From contig CAXXPK010000005.1 in the NCBI GenBank assembly GCA_963678075.2, forward strand, positions 124,001 through 188,000: a stretch of 64,000 nt of DNA, in the 5' to 3' direction. This document shows positions 26,433 through 35,473 of this stretch, piece after piece. Each line of letters opens with the position of its first letter. Positions within the stretch are counted from its first letter, which is position 1. The translations under genes and the position numbers were made by a program. Source of the DNA: Oleispirillum sp963678075. Its GTDB lineage: Bacteria; Pseudomonadota; Alphaproteobacteria; Rhodospirillales; Rhodospirillaceae. A model generated the notes under the pieces. It did no database searches and was not told the origin of the DNA. It saw only the letters and a program-made list of their open reading frames with translations.

Positions 26433-26981
26433 ATGCTGACCACCTTCTCCTTGGCGGCGGGGCTGTCGGTCGATTCGTTGGCCGCGGCGCTGGCCACCGG
26501 TTTCGTTTTGCGCCGCCCGCGCGTCCGCGACGCGGCGATGGTCGGTGTCACCTTCGGCCTGTGTCAGATGGGCATCACCCTGTTTGGTATTCTGGTCGGG
26601 GTGGCGTTGCTGCGGACGGCCAGTGTCTGGGACCATTGGATTGCCTTCGTGCTGCTGGCCGTGGTCGGAGGCCGGATGATTCGCTACGCCCTGTGCGAAC
26701 CGCCGCCCCACCCGGTCAAGCCGACCTGGGCCGCTTTGTTGGCGATGGGGGTCGGCACCAGCATCGATGCTGGAATTGTCGGTATCGGCCTGGGCATGAC
26801 CGAGGTCAATGCTCCCCTGACCGCGGCCGTGATCGGCGTCGTTACCTGCGCGTTTTCTTTCGGCGGAGTGATGTTCGGCTGTTGCGTCGGGCGGCGCACC
26901 GGAACCGTCGCCCAGGTCCTGGGCGGACTGACTCTGATGGTGATCGGCGCGCGCATTTTGGTGACCCATCGGGCCGCCTGA
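26433..26981 (+). CDS. mntP: MntP-type manganese efflux pump
   Basis: The 182-residue protein has six membrane helices arranged as two repeats, each with an acidic motif: LSVDSLAAALATGF near residue 10 and GVGTSIDAGIVGIGLG near residue 108. These Asp residues are the metal sites of MntP/YebN pumps that export Mn2+. No yybP-ykoY riboswitch was recognised in the 105 bp upstream. Confidence 0.85.
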   Translation: MLTTFSLAAGLSVDSLAAALATGFVLRRPRVRDAAMVGVTFGLCQMGITLFGILVGVALLRTASVWDHWIAFVLLAVVGGRMIRYALCEPPPHPVKPTWAALLAMGVGTSIDAGIVGIGLGMTEVNAPLTAAVIGVVTCAFSFGGVMFGCCVGRRTGTVAQVLGGLTLMVIGARILVTHRAA

Positions 26982-27074
26982 ATTTTTCGGAGAACGCGGC
27001 AAGGGACTTGCGGAGTGCATCGCGATGCCTCAACTCTATAAGAGCTCCTCGTTTCCCGCCGCCGGATCGCCGCG

Positions 27075-28820
27075 ATGCCCCATGTCTCTCCCCTGATTTT
27101 CACCATTGTCGTCGGCATCGGCTTCGCCTTTGTCTTTGGCGCCATCGCGGTACGGCTGAAGGTGTCGCCACTGGTCGGGTACCTGCTGGCCGGAATCGTC
27201 GTCGGTCCTCACACGCCGGGTTTTGTCGCCGATCTGGAACTGGTGCCGCAGTTGGCGGAAATCGGCGTCGTTCTGCTGATGTTCGGTGTCGGGTTGCATT
27301 TTTCGTGGCGTGACCTGTTAAGCGTTGCCGGGGTTTCGGTTCCCGGCGCGTTGGCGCAGATGGTGGTGGCGACCGCATTGGGCACGACGTTGGCCTGGGC
27401 GATGGGCTGGCCGTTGGGGCAGGGGCTGGTGTTCGGCCTCGCCCTTTCGGTGGCCAGCACCGTGGTGCTGCTGCGCGCCTTGCAGGAACGTCACGTTCTT
27501 GACAGCGAACGCGGACGCATCGCGGTCGGTTGGCTGGTGGTCGAGGATATCGCCATGGTGCTGGTGCTGGTGTTGCTGCCCCCCCTGACCGGGATGCTGG
27601 GCGGGATCGCGCCGCCCACCGCCGGGGACTGGCTGGCCGAACACTTCCATCTTGGCCTGGGGGGCGTTCTGGCCGTGACCTTGGGCAAGGTCGCGGCCTT
27701 CGTCGCCCTGATGATGATCGTCGGGCGACGGGTGATTCCCTGGTTGCTGCACATCATCGCCCACATGGGCTCGCGCGAGCTGTTTCGTCTGGCGGTGTTG
27801 GCGGTCGCGTTGACCGTCGCCTTCGTCGCGGCGATGTTGTTCGGAGTCTCCTTGGCCCTGGGGGCGTTCTTTGCCGGCATGGTGTTGAGCGAATCGGCGC
27901 TGAGCCAGCAGGCGGCGGAGGAGACCCTGCCGTTGCGCGACGCCTTCGCGGTGCTGTTCTTCGTTTCCGTCGGTATGCTGTTCGATCCGATGACCTTGCT
28001 GCGCGATCCCTGGCCGATTCTGGCGGTTTTGACGATTGTCATGGTCGGTAACGCGTTGACCGCCTTTGCCGTGGTCTCTCGCCTGGGGCATCCGCCGCCG
28101 ACCGCCTGGATGTTGGCTGCGGGGGTTGGGCAGATCGGCGAGTTCTCGTTCATCCTGGCCGATCTGGGGATAAGGCTGAATCTGTTGCCGCCGCGCGCCC
28201 GCGATTTGGTGCTGGCCGGGGCGATTTTGTCCATTTTGCTCAATCCCCTGGTCTTCCTGCTGTGCGAGCGGCGGCTTCTCCGCGCGGGGCCGTCGGCGGA
28301 TGCCGAGGCGACGCCCGCGCCCGCGCCGCCGCGCCCGGTGATTCCGCCCACCACGCTGTCCGGTCATGTGGTGGTAGTCGGCGGCGGCGTGGTGGGCAGC
28401 CGCGTCATCGCCGAGCTTCGGCAGCGGCGGCTTCCTTTCCTGGTGATCGAGGAAGCGAAAACCCTGGTCGAGCGCCTGCGCGGCGAAGGGGCGGAAGTCT
28501 TCCTCGGCAATGCTGCCGATCATCACCTGCTTGAGGCGGCCAACCTGGAAGGCGCGCGCCAAATGGTGGTGGCGATTCCCCAGGCGTTCGAGGCGGGGCA
28601 GGTGGTGGAGCAGGCGCGTGCCCTCAATCCGGGGCTGGAGATCGTCGCCCGCGCCTATTCCGGGCCAGAGACCGAATACCTGGAGGGTCTGGGCGCGGAT
28701 GCGGTGATCACCGGCACCCACGAGGTGGCGCGGGCCATCGTGCTGCGCTTGGTCTATGCCGAGGAACCGCCGACCGACGACGGGCGGGCCGAGGCGGGCT
28801 TCCACGGCGCGTTCATCTGA
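27075..28820 (+). CDS. ybaL: YbaL/Kef-type monovalent cation:proton antiporter with TrkA-N domain
   Basis: The 581-residue protein has a 12-13-helix CPA2 antiporter domain (1-400) with the usual GVVLLMFGVGLHFS and GVSLALGAFFAGMVLSES motifs, followed by a cytoplasmic nucleotide-binding RCK domain (about 430-550, VVVVGGGVVGSRVIAEL). It exchanges K+ or Na+ for protons under nucleotide control. It resembles E. coli YbaL more than KefB/C by domain length. It is intact. Confidence 0.9.
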   Translation: MPHVSPLIFTIVVGIGFAFVFGAIAVRLKVSPLVGYLLAGIVVGPHTPGFVADLELVPQLAEIGVVLLMFGVGLHFSWRDLLSVAGVSVPGALAQMVVATALGTTLAWAMGWPLGQGLVFGLALSVASTVVLLRALQERHVLDSERGRIAVGWLVVEDIAMVLVLVLLPPLTGMLGGIAPPTAGDWLAEHFHLGLGGVLAVTLGKVAAFVALMMIVGRRVIPWLLHIIAHMGSRELFRLAVLAVALTVAFVAAMLFGVSLALGAFFAGMVLSESALSQQAAEETLPLRDAFAVLFFVSVGMLFDPMTLLRDPWPILAVLTIVMVGNALTAFAVVSRLGHPPPTAWMLAAGVGQIGEFSFILADLGIRLNLLPPRARDLVLAGAILSILLNPLVFLLCERRLLRAGPSADAEATPAPAPPRPVIPPTTLSGHVVVVGGGVVGSRVIAELRQRRLPFLVIEEAKTLVERLRGEGAEVFLGNAADHHLLEAANLEGARQMVVAIPQAFEAGQVVEQARALNPGLEIVARAYSGPETEYLEGLGADAVITGTHEVARAIVLRLVYAEEPPTDDGRAEAGFHGAFI

Positions 28821-28896
28821 TCGGCGGCATGGCGGCGGGGAAAAATTAAAGGGCGCCGTCACGAAAACGTAAGCCCTTGGGTGGTCTTTAGAAAAA

Positions 28897-28973
28897 TGGT
28901 GCGCCCGGGGGGACTCGAACCTCCAGCCTTCTGATTCGTAGTCAGATGCTCTATCCAATTGAGCTACGGGCGC
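28897..28973 (-). tRNA. tRNA-Arg (anticodon ACG)
   Basis: This 77-nt tRNA reads GCGCCCGTAGCTCAATTGG at its 5' end, with anticodon stem TCTGA/TCAGA, loop CTACGAA (anticodon ACG), T-loop GGTTCGAGTCC, and an encoded CCA. Confidence 0.97.
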
Positions 28974-29047
28974 TTAACCCTTGCCCGGCGGTGCCGAGCA
29001 AGGGCGTCTGAATACTCAATTCCCGAGGGCCGCGCAAGACAAAAATC

Positions 29048-29956
29048 TTAAAGATTGGAGGCGGTGGTGCGACCGAAGGCGGCCAGCCGTTCGCGGCGGC
29101 GCGCCCGCAGCCATCCGCCCTCGACATGACGCAGGGTTTCCAGGCGGGCCAGCAATGCGGCGCCGATCTCGCGTGCCGCGATGCGGGGGTGACGGTGGGC
29201 GCCGCCGGGCGGTTCGGGAATCACCGCGTCGATCACGCCGTGCGCTTTCAGGGCGGCGGCGGTCAGCCCCAGGGATTCGGCGGCGGCGGCCAGCGCCCGC
29301 GCCGGGTCCGTGGTTTCCGGCCAAAGGGCGGCGACGGCGGCTTCCGGGGGAAGTGGCGAAAGGACGGCGTGTTCCAGCATCATCGTTGCGTCGGCGCTGA
29401 CGTAAAGGGCGGCGGCCGGTCCGGCCAGCGCGCCTGAAATCACCGTCAGCAGCGGCACGCGGATATCCAGCGCCGCGTCCAGGCAGCGGTTGAGGGAGAG
29501 ACCGATATTGCCGTCATCCGCCGCTGCGGCGGCGATGATGACCACCGGCAGACGGAAACGGTCGGCCAGACGCAGAAGTCGCTCGGTCTTGCACAAGCCA
29601 CCCGTTTTCGGCGGATCGTCCGGGTGGGTACGGTCGTGGCCGATCAGAACCACGCCGTGGTCCTTGATTCGGGCGATGCCGCCGACGGCGCGCGGGTCGT
29701 CGCCGTTGGCGCGGTCGCCATGCAGTTCGATGAAGTCGCGGCTGATCGCGTGGATGATTTCGCGCGCGCCGGGGCGATCGGGGTGGCGGGCCACTTGCAC
29801 CGTTTGCCATGGGGCGAGGCGGCCGTAGAGGCTTTCCAACTGTCGGTCGATGCGGGATTGCAGGCGCGTCTCGTCCTCGCCGCCGCCATCGTGGCGGAGT
29901 TCGGCAAGTTCGGCCTCGAGCGCCGCGATCGCATCTTCGAAATCGAGAAACAGCAT
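29048..29956 (-). CDS. Divergent AccA-like carboxyltransferase protein with altered active site
   Basis: The 302-residue protein aligns with the acetyl-CoA carboxylase alpha subunit: FLDFEDAIAALEAEL at the start, APWQTVQVARHPDRP, FIELHGDRANGDDP and VIPEPPGGAHR. Two catalytic regions differ. The acyl-CoA/oxyanion motif, usually VIGEGGSGGAL, reads VISGALAGPAAAL, and the DTPGAYPG region reads AAAAADDGN. The protein may be a non-catalytic paralogue, or use another partner. The true accA is expected elsewhere. It is divergent from the methylmalonyl-CoA mutase gene. Confidence 0.7.
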   Translation of the reverse strand: MLFLDFEDAIAALEAELAELRHDGGGEDETRLQSRIDRQLESLYGRLAPWQTVQVARHPDRPGAREIIHAISRDFIELHGDRANGDDPRAVGGIARIKDHGVVLIGHDRTHPDDPPKTGGLCKTERLLRLADRFRLPVVIIAAAAADDGNIGLSLNRCLDAALDIRVPLLTVISGALAGPAAALYVSADATMMLEHAVLSPLPPEAAVAALWPETTDPARALAAAAESLGLTAAALKAHGVIDAVIPEPPGGAHRHPRIAAREIGAALLARLETLRHVEGGWLRARRRERLAAFGRTTASNL

Positions 29957-30117
29957 GAAAAACTCGTCGGTGACCGGTCAGGCCGACAGCATACGCGTTT
30001 TTATGCGTCCGTCACCGCCCCAATGGGCAGGGGGACGGGAAGGGGCCGCGCCGAAGGGTAGTTTGACGCGGGCCGATGGGGTTGTGAAGAGGGGCCGCAA
30101 AAAAGCCTTAGGTTCCG

Positions 30118-30145
30118 TAGACAGGCCTGTCTTTTCGGGTATAAT
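30118..30145 (+). promoter_or_regulatory. Promoter of the methylmalonyl-CoA mutase gene
   Basis: TAGACA (30118-30123) and a perfect TATAAT (30140-30145) have a 16-base spacer, about 70 bp before the start codon. The consensus -10 agrees with the strongly biased, highly expressed style of codon use in the gene. Confidence 0.7.
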
Positions 30146-30217
30146 GCCGCCGCTTGCGAACGACCAAAAAGCTGGAAAACCGGCGTGGCGTTCGACCTTC
30201 AATAGGGGAAATTCACA

Positions 30218-32374
30218 ATGGCCGTTAAATTCGAACAGTCCCGGGCTGCCTGGGAATCCGCCGTCTCGAAAGACCTGAAGGGGAAGGCCTGGGAATCCCT
30301 GGTCCGCGAAACCCCCGAAGGGATCAAGGTTAAACCGTTGTATACGGCTGAAGATCTGGAAGGCCTGGAACACCTCAACACGTTCCCGGGCCAGCCGCCG
30401 TTCGTGCGCGGCCCGCGCGCGACCATGTATACCGGTCGCCCGTGGACGATCCGTCAGTATGCCGGTTTCTCCACCGCCGAAGAATCCAACCGCTTCTACC
30501 GTGCCAACTTGGCCGCCGGTCAGCAAGGCGTGTCGGTGGCTTTCGACTTGGCGACCCACCGCGGGTATGACTCCGATCATCCGCGCGTCGTCGGCGATGT
30601 CGGCAAGGCTGGCGTGGCGATCGATTCCATCGAAGACATGAAGATCCTGTTCGACGGTATTCCGTTGGACAAGATGTCCGTTTCGATGACCATGAACGGC
30701 GCGGTGGTTCCGATTCTCGCGGGCTACATCGTCGCTGGCGAAGAAAGCGGCGTGAAGCCGGCCGACATGGCCGGTACGATCCAGAACGACATTCTCAAGG
30801 AGTTCATGGTTCGTAACACCTACATTTACCCGCCGGCTCCGTCGATGCGGATCATCTCCGACATCATCGCCTATACCTCGGCGAACATGCCGCGCTTCAA
30901 TTCCATCTCCATCTCCGGCTACCACATCCAGGAAGCTGGCGCCACCGCAGTGCAGGAACTCGCCTTCACCCTGGCCGATGGTCTGGAATACGCCAAGGCC
31001 GCGATCGCGACCGGCCTGAATGTTGATGCTTTCGCGCCGCGCCTGTCGTTCTTCTTCGGCATCGGCATGAACTTCTTCATGGAAATCGCGAAGCTTCGCG
31101 CCGCTCGTTTCCTGTGGGCGAACCTGGTGAGCCAGTTCAACCCGAAGAAGATGGATTCGCTCGCTCTGCGCACCCATTGCCAGACCTCGGGTTGGTCGTT
31201 GGCGGAAAAGGATCCGTACAACAACGTCATCCGCACCACCATCGAATGCATGGCGGCGGTTCTGGGCGGCACGCAGTCCCTGCACACCAACGCTCTGGAC
31301 GAAGCGATTGCGCTGCCGACCCCGTTCTCGGCTCGTATCGCCCGTAACACCCAGATCGTCGTGCAGGAAGAGTCTCGGGTCACCCAGACCGTCGATCCGA
31401 TGGCCGGTTCCTACTACGTCGAGTCCCTGACCGGTTCCCTGATCGTCGAAGCTCAGAAGCTGATGGACGAGATCGCCGAATTGGGCGGCATGGCCAAGGC
31501 TATCGAATCCGGCATGCCGAAGCTGAAGATCGAGGAGGCCGCGGCTCGCCGTCAGGCCGCTATCGATCGTGGCACCGAAGTCATCGTCGGCGTCAACAAG
31601 TACAAGCAGAAAGAAGAAGCCCCGATCGACATCCTGGATGTCGATAACTCCGCCGTTCGCGACTCGCAGATCGCCCGCTTGAAGCAGATCCGCGCCACTC
31701 GCGACGAGAAGACCTGCCAGGCTGCCCTCGACGCCATTACCAAGGCGACCGAGTCCGGCGAAGGCAACATTCTCGATCTGGCCGTGGCCGCTACCCGCGC
31801 CCGTGCCACCGTCGGTGAAATCTCGATGTCCATCGAAAAGGTGGTCGGCCGTTACAACGCCCAGATCCGTACGGTCTCCGGCGTGTATGGCGCGGCTTTC
31901 GAAGGCGATGCCGACTTCGAAGCCCTGAAGAAGGAGATCGATGCCTTCGCCGAGAAGGAAGGCCGTCGTCCGCGTATGCTGATCGCCAAGATCGGTCAGG
32001 ATGGCCATGATCGTGGCCAGAAGGTGGTGGCTTCGGCCTTCGCCGATCTGGGCTTCGACGTGGATGTCGGTCCGTTGTTCCAGACCCCGGAAGAAGCCGC
32101 CAAGATGGCCGTCGAAAACGACGTTCATGTGGTTGGTTTCTCGTCGCTAGCCGCCGGTCACAAGACCCTGGCTCCGACGCTGATCAACGAGATGAAGAAG
32201 CTCGGCGTTAAGAACCCGGTCGTGTTCGTGGGCGGCGTTATCCCGGCCCAGGATTACGACTTCCTGTTCAAGGCGGGCGTCAAGGCCGTGTTCGGCCCCG
32301 GCACCCATCTGCCGACCTGCGCCCGCAAGGTGCTGGAAATCCTGAATGGCGCTCCGGCCGCCGCCGCCGAGTAA
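30218..32374 (+). CDS. scpA: Methylmalonyl-CoA mutase, large (catalytic, B12-binding) subunit
   Basis: The 718-residue protein interconverts methylmalonyl-CoA and succinyl-CoA with adenosylcobalamin. The N-terminal TIM barrel covers about 1-560, with GTRATMYTGRPWTIRQYAG-like substrate motif at residues near 70. The C-terminal cobalamin domain has DGHDRG (about residue 594), which contains the axial His. No small subunit is next to it, so it is either homodimeric or its partner lies elsewhere. Codon use is strongly biased to CGT, GTT, GCT and CCG, unlike its neighbours, which suggests high expression. The G-protein chaperone meaB follows 1.3 kb downstream. Confidence 0.96.
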   Translation: MAVKFEQSRAAWESAVSKDLKGKAWESLVRETPEGIKVKPLYTAEDLEGLEHLNTFPGQPPFVRGPRATMYTGRPWTIRQYAGFSTAEESNRFYRANLAAGQQGVSVAFDLATHRGYDSDHPRVVGDVGKAGVAIDSIEDMKILFDGIPLDKMSVSMTMNGAVVPILAGYIVAGEESGVKPADMAGTIQNDILKEFMVRNTYIYPPAPSMRIISDIIAYTSANMPRFNSISISGYHIQEAGATAVQELAFTLADGLEYAKAAIATGLNVDAFAPRLSFFFGIGMNFFMEIAKLRAARFLWANLVSQFNPKKMDSLALRTHCQTSGWSLAEKDPYNNVIRTTIECMAAVLGGTQSLHTNALDEAIALPTPFSARIARNTQIVVQEESRVTQTVDPMAGSYYVESLTGSLIVEAQKLMDEIAELGGMAKAIESGMPKLKIEEAAARRQAAIDRGTEVIVGVNKYKQKEEAPIDILDVDNSAVRDSQIARLKQIRATRDEKTCQAALDAITKATESGEGNILDLAVAATRARATVGEISMSIEKVVGRYNAQIRTVSGVYGAAFEGDADFEALKKEIDAFAEKEGRRPRMLIAKIGQDGHDRGQKVVASAFADLGFDVDVGPLFQTPEEAAKMAVENDVHVVGFSSLAAGHKTLAPTLINEMKKLGVKNPVVFVGGVIPAQDYDFLFKAGVKAVFGPGTHLPTCARKVLEILNGAPAAAAE

Positions 32375-32396
32375 TCGGTTTCGGTAACGGACTGCG

Positions 32397-32430
32397 AAAG
32401 AGCACCGGGCTTCGGCCCGGTGCTCTTTTT
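32397..32430 (+). terminator. Intrinsic terminator after methylmalonyl-CoA mutase
   Basis: The hairpin AAAGAGCACCGGGC-TTCG-GCCCGGTGCTCTTT has a stable TTCG tetraloop, a 14-bp stem and a terminal T-run. It isolates the mutase from the next genes. Confidence 0.95.
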
Positions 32431-32504
32431 ATGGCGTGACCCGCGTCACTGCGATTCGCTCGCCAAGGTGGGAGGATAAAGCGGTATCCGGAGTGGGAGA
32501 CGCC

Positions 32505-33167
32505 ATGCAACGCATCCTGGGCGAGATTGTGGTTCTGGTGATGGCCGCCGTGGTCTCCGTCGCGGTCTTGAGCCCTGGCGTCCAGGTCGTTATCGCCGGG
32601 GTTCGCCCCAGCCCCGGCGATACCGCTTTTCTGATCCTAGGCATGGTTTATGGCATGGTGGCGCCGATCGGCTATTTTCTGGCCGAGACATGGTGGCGCC
32701 GGGCCCTGGTCTTGATGCTTGCCACCGTCGCCGCCGCGACCATCGTCGCGGCTTCCTACCTGTTCGAGACCCGCCAACCGTTGCCTGCGTTGGCGGGTTC
32801 TGGCGTCGCTTCTGGCCGTCTTTCCGTCGTCGTCGAGGTGGCGCGTGGCGCGCGCGTCGCCGTCGGCTCGGGCTCGGATTTTGCACAAGCGGCGCTGTTG
32901 GCGGAACGCTTGGCCTTGGCGTCGGCCTGGGTTGCCGCGCGCGAGGCCGGCGGCGGCGGCGATGCGATCGGTCGTGTCGATCGGGCGTGGTCGGCCCTTG
33001 AAGGCGATCTCCGCGCCAACCCGGTGATCGCGGCGGCGCCTTTCGTGGCGCGTTTGGTTGGCGAGATGCGCACCCGACTTCGCCCCGCCGCGCGGAGGTC
33101 GAGGGAGGGGTGGGGCGAAACCACCCTTCCGTCCTCCCTGCGCCCACCCCTTTATCAGGCACCCTGA
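32505..33167 (+). CDS. Uncharacterised membrane protein
   Basis: The 220-residue protein starts MQRILGEIVVLVMAAVVSV with a GGGAG site. It has three hydrophobic helices in the first half (about 5-30, 42-63, 66-92) and an alanine-rich soluble second half. No family was recognised. A longer in-frame start is possible 69 bases upstream but lacks a ribosome-binding site. It lies between the mutase and meaB, on the same strand. Confidence 0.55.
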   Translation: MQRILGEIVVLVMAAVVSVAVLSPGVQVVIAGVRPSPGDTAFLILGMVYGMVAPIGYFLAETWWRRALVLMLATVAAATIVAASYLFETRQPLPALAGSGVASGRLSVVVEVARGARVAVGSGSDFAQAALLAERLALASAWVAAREAGGGGDAIGRVDRAWSALEGDLRANPVIAAAPFVARLVGEMRTRLRPAARRSREGWGETTLPSSLRPPLYQAP

Positions 33168-33283
33168 GCGCGGTTTTCCTGCGTTTTACTGCTGTTTCCG
33201 GCCAAGGAAAAGGGTTGGCCGGGCGGGCGAACGTGCTACACTCGCACTGCCCGTTTAAGAGCGCATGACGTCAGTTGCGGATA

Positions 33284-33676
33284 ATGAGTTGGCTCCGAAA
33301 TGGCTTTCTTCGGCTATTCATGTCGAAGGAAGCGCGCGAGAAGATGGATGCCTATCACTCGGTGGTGCGGCGGGGGCCGCAGCTTAGGGAGGCCTTGGCT
33401 TCTTCGCCCGAGCCGATGTCCGAACAAGAGAGGACCGAGGCAGTGGACGCTGCGGTGGCGCGCATCGCTTTGGCGGAGGGGATCGACCGGACGGAGGTGC
33501 GCACGCAGGGGGCGGAGCGCGTTCATCCTTCGACCGGACGGGCCGAATTGATCCGGCGAGCCATGGCACTTCATAAGGAAAAACAAACCGTTTTGGCCGG
33601 ACTCGACGATCAGACGCGGCAGAAGCTTGCTGCCGCCGCGATGCAGGCGTTTTTCAACGAGAGGCCCAAGACATAA
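33284..33676 (+). CDS. Uncharacterised soluble protein upstream of meaB
   Basis: The 130-residue protein starts MSWLRNGFLRLFMSKEAREK; an internal ATG (MSKEAREKMDAY at 33320) is an alternative. It is helical, charged and without signal. No family recognised. It ends 12 bp before meaB, so the two are probably translated from one transcript. Confidence 0.55.
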   Translation: MSWLRNGFLRLFMSKEAREKMDAYHSVVRRGPQLREALASSPEPMSEQERTEAVDAAVARIALAEGIDRTEVRTQGAERVHPSTGRAELIRRAMALHKEKQTVLAGLDDQTRQKLAAAAMQAFFNERPKT

Positions 33677-33688
33677 GGGGAAGTAGCC

Positions 33689-34726
33689 GTGACGACGCTG
33701 AATATGACGCAAATGGTGACACGACCGACCGGACCGCAATACGACGTCGATGAACTTTACGAGGGGGTTCTGGCCGCGAACACGCTGTCGTTGGCGCGCG
33801 CGATCACCTTGATCGAATCGCAGCGCCACGATCACCGTGAAGTTGCCGATCAATTGTTGACCAAGCTTCTGCCGCATACGGGAAAATCCTTGCGGATCGG
33901 TCTGTCCGGGGTCCCTGGCGCGGGTAAGTCCACCTTTACCGAAGCCTTTGGTAACTATGTCACCGGACAGGGCCATCGCATCGCGGTGTTGGCGATCGAT
34001 CCCTCCAGTCCAAAGACCAAGGGCTCGATCCTGGGCGACAAGACCCGCATGGAGCACCTGGCGACCAATCCCAACGCCTACATCCGCCCGTCTCCGTCGG
34101 GCTGCACCCTGGGCGGCGTGGCGCGACGGACCCGCGAGGCAATGCTGATCTGCGAGGCGGCGGGTTACGACATCATTCTGGTGGAAACCGTCGGAGTCGG
34201 TCAGTCGGAAATCGCGGTGGCGCGGATGACTGATGTCTTCGTGCTGGTTTTGGTTCCCGGTGGCGGCGACGAATTGCAGGGCATCAAGAAGGGCATCGTC
34301 GAGTTGGCCGATGTGCTGGTCGTGAACAAGGCCGACGGCGATTTGGAACGGGCGGCGGATCGTGCCAAGGGGTCCTATCAGAATGCCCTGCAACTGTTGT
34401 ATCCTTCGACGTCGAAGTGGATTCCGCCGGTTCTGAAGGTGTCGTCCGTGGAAAACCGGGGTGTCGATACCACGTGGGAGACGCTGAACGACTTCAAGGA
34501 CGTGATGATCGAAACCGGGAACTTTGAAAAGCGGCGGATGTCGCAGGCCCGGGATTGGATGTGGTCCGAGGTCGGCGACAATCTGATGGAGGCCTTGCGC
34601 GCGCACCCGGCGGTGAACGCGATGGTCGGCAGTCTTGAGGGCGAGGTCGCCCATTCGCGGGCGACGCCGTCGTCGGCCGCCAAGGCGATGATGGAAGCCT
34701 TCGTGAGGGGCAGCTACCGGCCGTAA
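33689..34726 (+). CDS. meaB: MeaB, G-protein chaperone of methylmalonyl-CoA mutase
   Basis: The 345-residue P-loop GTPase protects and reloads methylmalonyl-CoA mutase with adenosylcobalamin. Walker A GVPGAGKST lies at about residue 73, ETVGVGQSE (switch/Walker B region) at about 168 and NKADGD (base recognition) at about 212. The start is GTG with a GGGGAAG site. Its nearness to the mutase gene supports the assignment over the old name argK. Confidence 0.96.
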   Translation: MTTLNMTQMVTRPTGPQYDVDELYEGVLAANTLSLARAITLIESQRHDHREVADQLLTKLLPHTGKSLRIGLSGVPGAGKSTFTEAFGNYVTGQGHRIAVLAIDPSSPKTKGSILGDKTRMEHLATNPNAYIRPSPSGCTLGGVARRTREAMLICEAAGYDIILVETVGVGQSEIAVARMTDVFVLVLVPGGGDELQGIKKGIVELADVLVVNKADGDLERAADRAKGSYQNALQLLYPSTSKWIPPVLKVSSVENRGVDTTWETLNDFKDVMIETGNFEKRRMSQARDWMWSEVGDNLMEALRAHPAVNAMVGSLEGEVAHSRATPSSAAKAMMEAFVRGSYRP

Positions 34727-34771
34727 TCCGGCAGCGGTGGCCCGGTGATCTGGTAAGGGACGGATAAGACG

Positions 34772-35377
34772 ATGGCACAGGCTCCTGGCGACAAGGACAT
34801 GGATGTCCTGAAATGCGAACTGTTGGGTTTGTTCGAGCACATCCAGAAGATTCGGCGTGAAATCGCGGCGATTCGTCGTCCCGGCGAGAATCAAGATCGT
34901 TTCGACCAGATGAGCGATGAGCTGGATGCCATCGTCGAGCACACCGAGACCGCCACCAACACGATCATGGAAAACGTCGAGGCGATTTCCGATCTGGTGG
35001 CCACGGTATGTGCCAAGACCGACGATGCCGAGATCGTCGGCGTTCTGGGCAAGGCCAACGAGCATGCGGGCGAGATTTTTACCGCGTGTTCGTTCCAGGA
35101 TATCACCGGCCAGCGCATCACCAAGGTGGTGCGATCGTTGAAGTTCGTCGAGGAGCGGGTCAACGCCCTGATCGGCATGTGGGGCTGCGACGCGGTCGCA
35201 TCGACCGCCGCCGACGATGCCCCGATCGATGCCGACAAGGCGCTGCTGAACGGCCCGCAATTGGCCGGGCAGGGGGTATCCCAAGACGATGTCGATCGCC
35301 TGCTCAAGGGGACCGACATGACGGTGGCGCCGGTCTCTGGCGTCAGCCAAAGCGACATCGACAAACTGTTCGGGTGA
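34772..35377 (+). CDS. cheZ: CheZ-type CheY-P phosphatase with two FliM-like docking peptides
   Basis: The 201-residue protein has a helical-bundle segment ending in FTACSFQDITGQRITKV (about residues 103-120), which holds the catalytic Gln of CheZ. The C-terminal tail has two related peptides, VSQDDVDRLLKG (about 168) and VSQSDIDKLFG (the last residues); both resemble the CheY-binding peptide at the N terminus of FliM (LSQxEIDALL) and the CheY-docking end of CheZ. It would bind and dephosphorylate CheY-P. No other chemotaxis gene is near. It lies between meaB and rpmB, in the same direction. Confidence 0.85.
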   Translation: MAQAPGDKDMDVLKCELLGLFEHIQKIRREIAAIRRPGENQDRFDQMSDELDAIVEHTETATNTIMENVEAISDLVATVCAKTDDAEIVGVLGKANEHAGEIFTACSFQDITGQRITKVVRSLKFVEERVNALIGMWGCDAVASTAADDAPIDADKALLNGPQLAGQGVSQDDVDRLLKGTDMTVAPVSGVSQSDIDKLFG

Positions 35378-35473
35378 TCGTCGCCGAGGCGTTGTTTTCT
35401 CTTGACGCGTTCCGGATCGCCCTGTAGAACCACGCCTCTTGTAGGCGTTATATTTTCGGAAGGAATTGCTGTC

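Noticed and set aside
29978..32128. A long open frame on the minus strand through the methylmalonyl-CoA mutase gene
   Set aside because: It is an antisense shadow of a well-identified, codon-biased gene. It lacks any recognisable domain and its own ribosome-binding site.
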